In this document: in pieces, positions 13,127-14,894 of the stretch | Numbering within the stretch: the stretch's first letter is position 1 | Layout: each line of letters starts with the position of its first letter | Assembly (NCBI GenBank): GCA_030672225.1 | Contig: DAOVGW010000005.1 | Span: forward strand, 1-14,894 | Origin: Dehalococcoidales bacterium | GTDB taxonomy: Bacteria; Chloroflexota; Dehalococcoidia; Dehalococcoidales; ARS1013 | DNA: 14,894 nucleotides | Reading direction: 5' to 3' | Made by a program: the position numbers and the translations under genes | The notes under the pieces: model-generated | Databases searched by the model: none | What the model saw: the letters and a program-made list of their open reading frames with translations, nothing else | Told to the model about the DNA's origin: nothing

Positions 13127-13158
13127 AGAGGCTGCCATTTGAAAACAGCCTCTTTGTT
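13122..13158 (-). terminator. intrinsic terminator of the citrate synthase-like gene
   Basis: Reading the minus strand, AACAAAGAGGCTG (13158-13146) pairs perfectly over 13 bp with CAGCCTCTTTGTT (13134-13122) across an 11-nt loop, and the tract after it (TTGTTGTG, continuous with TTTGTT in the stem) is T-rich. It lies 27 bp past the stop of the upstream minus-strand gene. Confidence 0.85.
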
Positions 13159-13184
13159 ACTAGCATTATTAGTCCAGAGCGCGG

Positions 13185-14426
13185 CTATTCCAGCGGATTT
13201 AGGGTTAGTAGCTTTCTGGCAATCTCCGGGTATTTGGCGATAAAGAGTAGCTCATCTTCCACCAGCGGCTTATGCGACTCTACATTAGCGTATCTAACCA
13301 GCTCCAAAACTTTATTAGCCTCTTCTCTATTATTGGCAAACGATACCGCCATCTTGCCCATCACATGACTGAAGCCGGATATACCACTATACTCCCCGGC
13401 ACTGATTTCGCGTCCGGTCTCCACCATCTCTGGCTCACCCCTGCCCAGCTCCTCAAAGCCATATAGCTCATAGTTATTTGGGTTCTTTAGCACCCCATCA
13501 GCGTGGATGCCGGATTCATGAGCAAAGGCATTAGCACCAACACCTGGCTGGTTTATCGGTATTGGAATACCGAAGGCGTAGCTGGCAAACTTGGCTATCT
13601 TCCACGCCTTTGATAAATCAATGGCACCGGCTAACTGGTACTTACCAGCAAACCCTTTTGCCTTGGTTATAGCCAGAATGACGGCTACCAGGTCGGCATT
13701 ACCGGCCCTTTCCCCGATGCCATTAACCGTGGTATTAATATAGGCATCTTGCCCGCCATCAATGACACCTTTAGCCCCAGAAATAGAAGTCGCCACCGCC
13801 ATCCCCAGGTCACCGTGACAGTGAAGCTCGATGGGGAGACCAACGTTTTCCGCTAGTGCTTTAGCCGTTTCATAGATGGTAAGCGGGTCGTCATAACCAA
13901 GGGTATCACAATACCTCAGCCGGCTAGCCCCATGCTCTTTAGCCGCCAGCCCAAATTTGATTAGGAAGTCTAGGTCAGTCCTTGAGGCATCTTCAGCATT
14001 GACACCTATGCTCTCGGCGCCCAGAGCCCAAGCGGCATCAACCGCCCCGGTCATATCCCTTATGATATCATCCCTGTTCTTTCTCCCCTGGAACTTACCG
14101 TAAATCATCTGGTCTGATGTTGAGATGGAGAGATTAAGGTGCCGAATAGGGGGTACCAGCTTAAAAGCCGTCTCCACATCAGCCACTATAGCCCTTATCC
14201 ATCCTTCCAGACGGATAGGTTTGAGAACTCCCATCTCAGCCAGTTCCAGGTTGGCCCTAAGGTAATTTGATTCGTGCTTGGTGGTGGGAAAGCCAAACTC
14301 AGACTGAAAGACCCCCATTTCATTGAGGTAGATGTTTATCAGGGTCTTTTCCAGCTTGGATAGGCCAAGTTTGGCTGTCTGCACTCCATCCCGATTAGTG
14401 ACATCAATAAGATAAATCTTGGACAC
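13185..14426 (-). CDS. Re-citrate synthase-like protein (LeuA/NifV/homocitrate synthase family)
   Basis: The family condenses acetyl-CoA with a 2-oxo acid in a DRE-TIM barrel. Seen in 413 residues: IDVTNRDGVQTA (7-18) with Arg12-Asp13, ELHCHGDLGMA (200-210) with metal ligands His202 and His204, NTTVNGIGERAGNAD (231-245) and AFAHESGIHADGV (300-312). The C-terminal regulatory domain of isopropylmalate synthase is absent. Dehalococcoides is known to use a protein of this family, long annotated as homocitrate synthase, as Re-citrate synthase; the sequence style (IDVTNRDGVQTA, FGFPTTKHE) agrees with my memory of that protein, and no nif or lysine genes are near. Homocitrate or isopropylmalate synthase remain possible. 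The start is GTG at 14426-14424 behind AAGGGGTGGGG. It has its own promoter region and terminator. Confidence 0.85.
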   Translation of the reverse strand: MSKIYLIDVTNRDGVQTAKLGLSKLEKTLINIYLNEMGVFQSEFGFPTTKHESNYLRANLELAEMGVLKPIRLEGWIRAIVADVETAFKLVPPIRHLNLSISTSDQMIYGKFQGRKNRDDIIRDMTGAVDAAWALGAESIGVNAEDASRTDLDFLIKFGLAAKEHGASRLRYCDTLGYDDPLTIYETAKALAENVGLPIELHCHGDLGMAVATSISGAKGVIDGGQDAYINTTVNGIGERAGNADLVAVILAITKAKGFAGKYQLAGAIDLSKAWKIAKFASYAFGIPIPINQPGVGANAFAHESGIHADGVLKNPNNYELYGFEELGRGEPEMVETGREISAGEYSGISGFSHVMGKMAVSFANNREEANKVLELVRYANVESHKPLVEDELLFIAKYPEIARKLLTLNPLE

Positions 14427-14474
14427 TAAAGCCCCACCCCTTTTTAGCTCTCTTTCTCAAGACCTGATACCAAA

Positions 14475-14504
14475 ATACTATCATATTGCCCCCCTCTTTA
14501 GCAA
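14475..14504 (-). promoter_or_regulatory. candidate promoter of the citrate synthase-like gene
   Basis: On the minus strand TTGCTA (14504-14499), 18-nt spacer, TAGTAT (14480-14475) with a TG one base before it (extended -10). The start codon is about 48 nt downstream. The 150-bp intergenic region is shared with the divergent antiporter gene. Confidence 0.4.
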
Positions 14505-14525
14505 ATGCTATCAGCCTAATCTTTA

Positions 14526-14534
14526 TGCTAGAAT
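14526..14534 (+). promoter_or_regulatory. extended -10 element before the antiporter gene
   Basis: TGCTAGAAT: TG, one base, then TAGAAT, one mismatch from TATAAT. There is no good -35 box at 16-18 nt, as is common for extended -10 promoters. The start codon is about 42 nt downstream. Confidence 0.35.
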
Positions 14535-14576
14535 AGCGAGGCCAACCTGCTTTTTTACTGTTATTAAGGAGGAGCT

Positions 14577-14894
14577 GTGGAGGAATTGGGGCTTGACCTA
14601 ATCATTGTCTTAGCTGCAGCCATAGCCGGGGGGATATTAGCCCGCCAACTGAGGTTGCCCATTATTTTAGGCTACCTAGCCGGGGGTATTGTTGTCGGTC
14701 CCGACGTCCTTGGCTGGGTCCATGACCTGAAGACAATCAACGCACTGGCTAATATCGGGGTAATCCTGCTCCTGTTCACCTTGGGGCTTGAGTTCTCCTT
14801 AAGCGAGCTAAAGCGAATGGGCAAGGTAGCCATTTTAGGCGGCACCGCTCAGATATTACTTACAGCGGCGGTAGGCTTTGCCCTGGGCAAGCTG
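14577..14894 (+). CDS. CPA2-family cation:proton antiporter (Kef/NapA type), N-terminal part, cut by the window edge
   Basis: Hand translation from GTG at 14577, behind a near-perfect AAGGAGG (14567-14573), gives 106 residues open to the right edge. It starts MEELGLDLIIVLAAA and shows the family's first helices with LARQLRLPIILGYLAGGIVVGP (the conserved LPxxxGYLxxGxxxGP element, split here across residues about 21-42), then NIGVILLLFTLGLEFSLSELKRMGK, the typical LLFxxGLEFS segment. CPA2 proteins exchange Na+ or K+ for protons across the cytoplasmic membrane. The ion and any RCK/TrkA-N regulatory domain cannot be judged because the C-terminus lies outside. It diverges from the citrate synthase-like gene. 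Confidence 0.9.
   Translation, partial: MEELGLDLIIVLAAAIAGGILARQLRLPIILGYLAGGIVVGPDVLGWVHDLKTINALANIGVILLLFTLGLEFSLSELKRMGKVAILGGTAQILLTAAVGFALGKL

Noticed and set aside
1..14894. Search for CRISPR arrays, insertion sequences, tRNA or rRNA genes, toxin-antitoxin pairs and defence cassettes
   Set aside because: No regularly spaced identical repeats outside tatB coding DNA, no transposase motifs with terminal repeats, no tRNA-like cloverleaf, and no recognised toxin or defence protein.

Overview
The window (about 15 kb, close to 50% G+C by eye, very densely coding) looks like ordinary chromosome from an anaerobic member of the Chloroflexota, most likely class Dehalococcoidia. This is inferred from the protein set and gene order: a LeuA/NifV-family protein that strongly resembles the Re-citrate synthase described in Dehalococcoides, a recA-recX-rny-ymdB cluster, a Tat cluster with several TatA/B subunits, and frequent GTG/TTG starts. 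No mobile element, phage gene, CRISPR array, rRNA or tRNA was seen.

Region 1 (1-3047, minus strand) is a protein-export operon. A strong sigma70-type promoter at 3019-3047 reads into tatA1, tatA2, tatB and tatC, followed by a small Cys-rich zinc-finger protein and an AIR-synthase-related protein that runs off the left edge. Two TatA paralogues and a TatB with an unusual 11-residue-repeat tail supply the small subunits around one TatC.

Region 2 (about 3070-4874, plus strand) is a pterin/folate operon: folP (TTG start), folK overlapping it by 11 bp, and a COG0720 protein (QueD/PTPS family). Next comes an A/T-rich gene (4905-6008) of uncertain function with the outline of an Rsm22-like methyltransferase, sitting between the folate genes and recA.

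Region 3 (6081-12404, plus strand) holds recA, a perfect 10-bp hairpin, recX, rny (RNase Y), ymdB, a PHP-family phosphoesterase/nuclease, plsY and a zinc-finger membrane protein. It combines recombination control, RNA turnover and phospholipid synthesis.

Region 4 (12357-14894) has an endonuclease III-related glycosylase (minus strand) whose 3' end overlaps the preceding gene by 48 bp, a Re-citrate synthase-like gene (minus strand) with a clear intrinsic terminator, a divergent promoter region, and the start of a CPA2/Kef-type cation:proton antiporter (plus strand) cut by the right edge.

The least explained items are the hendecad-repeat tail of TatB, the Rsm22-like protein before recA, the COG0720 enzyme in a folate operon with no folB in view, and the Cys-rich and AIR-synthase-like genes linked to tatC. 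I see no clear evidence of a wholly new multi-gene system.
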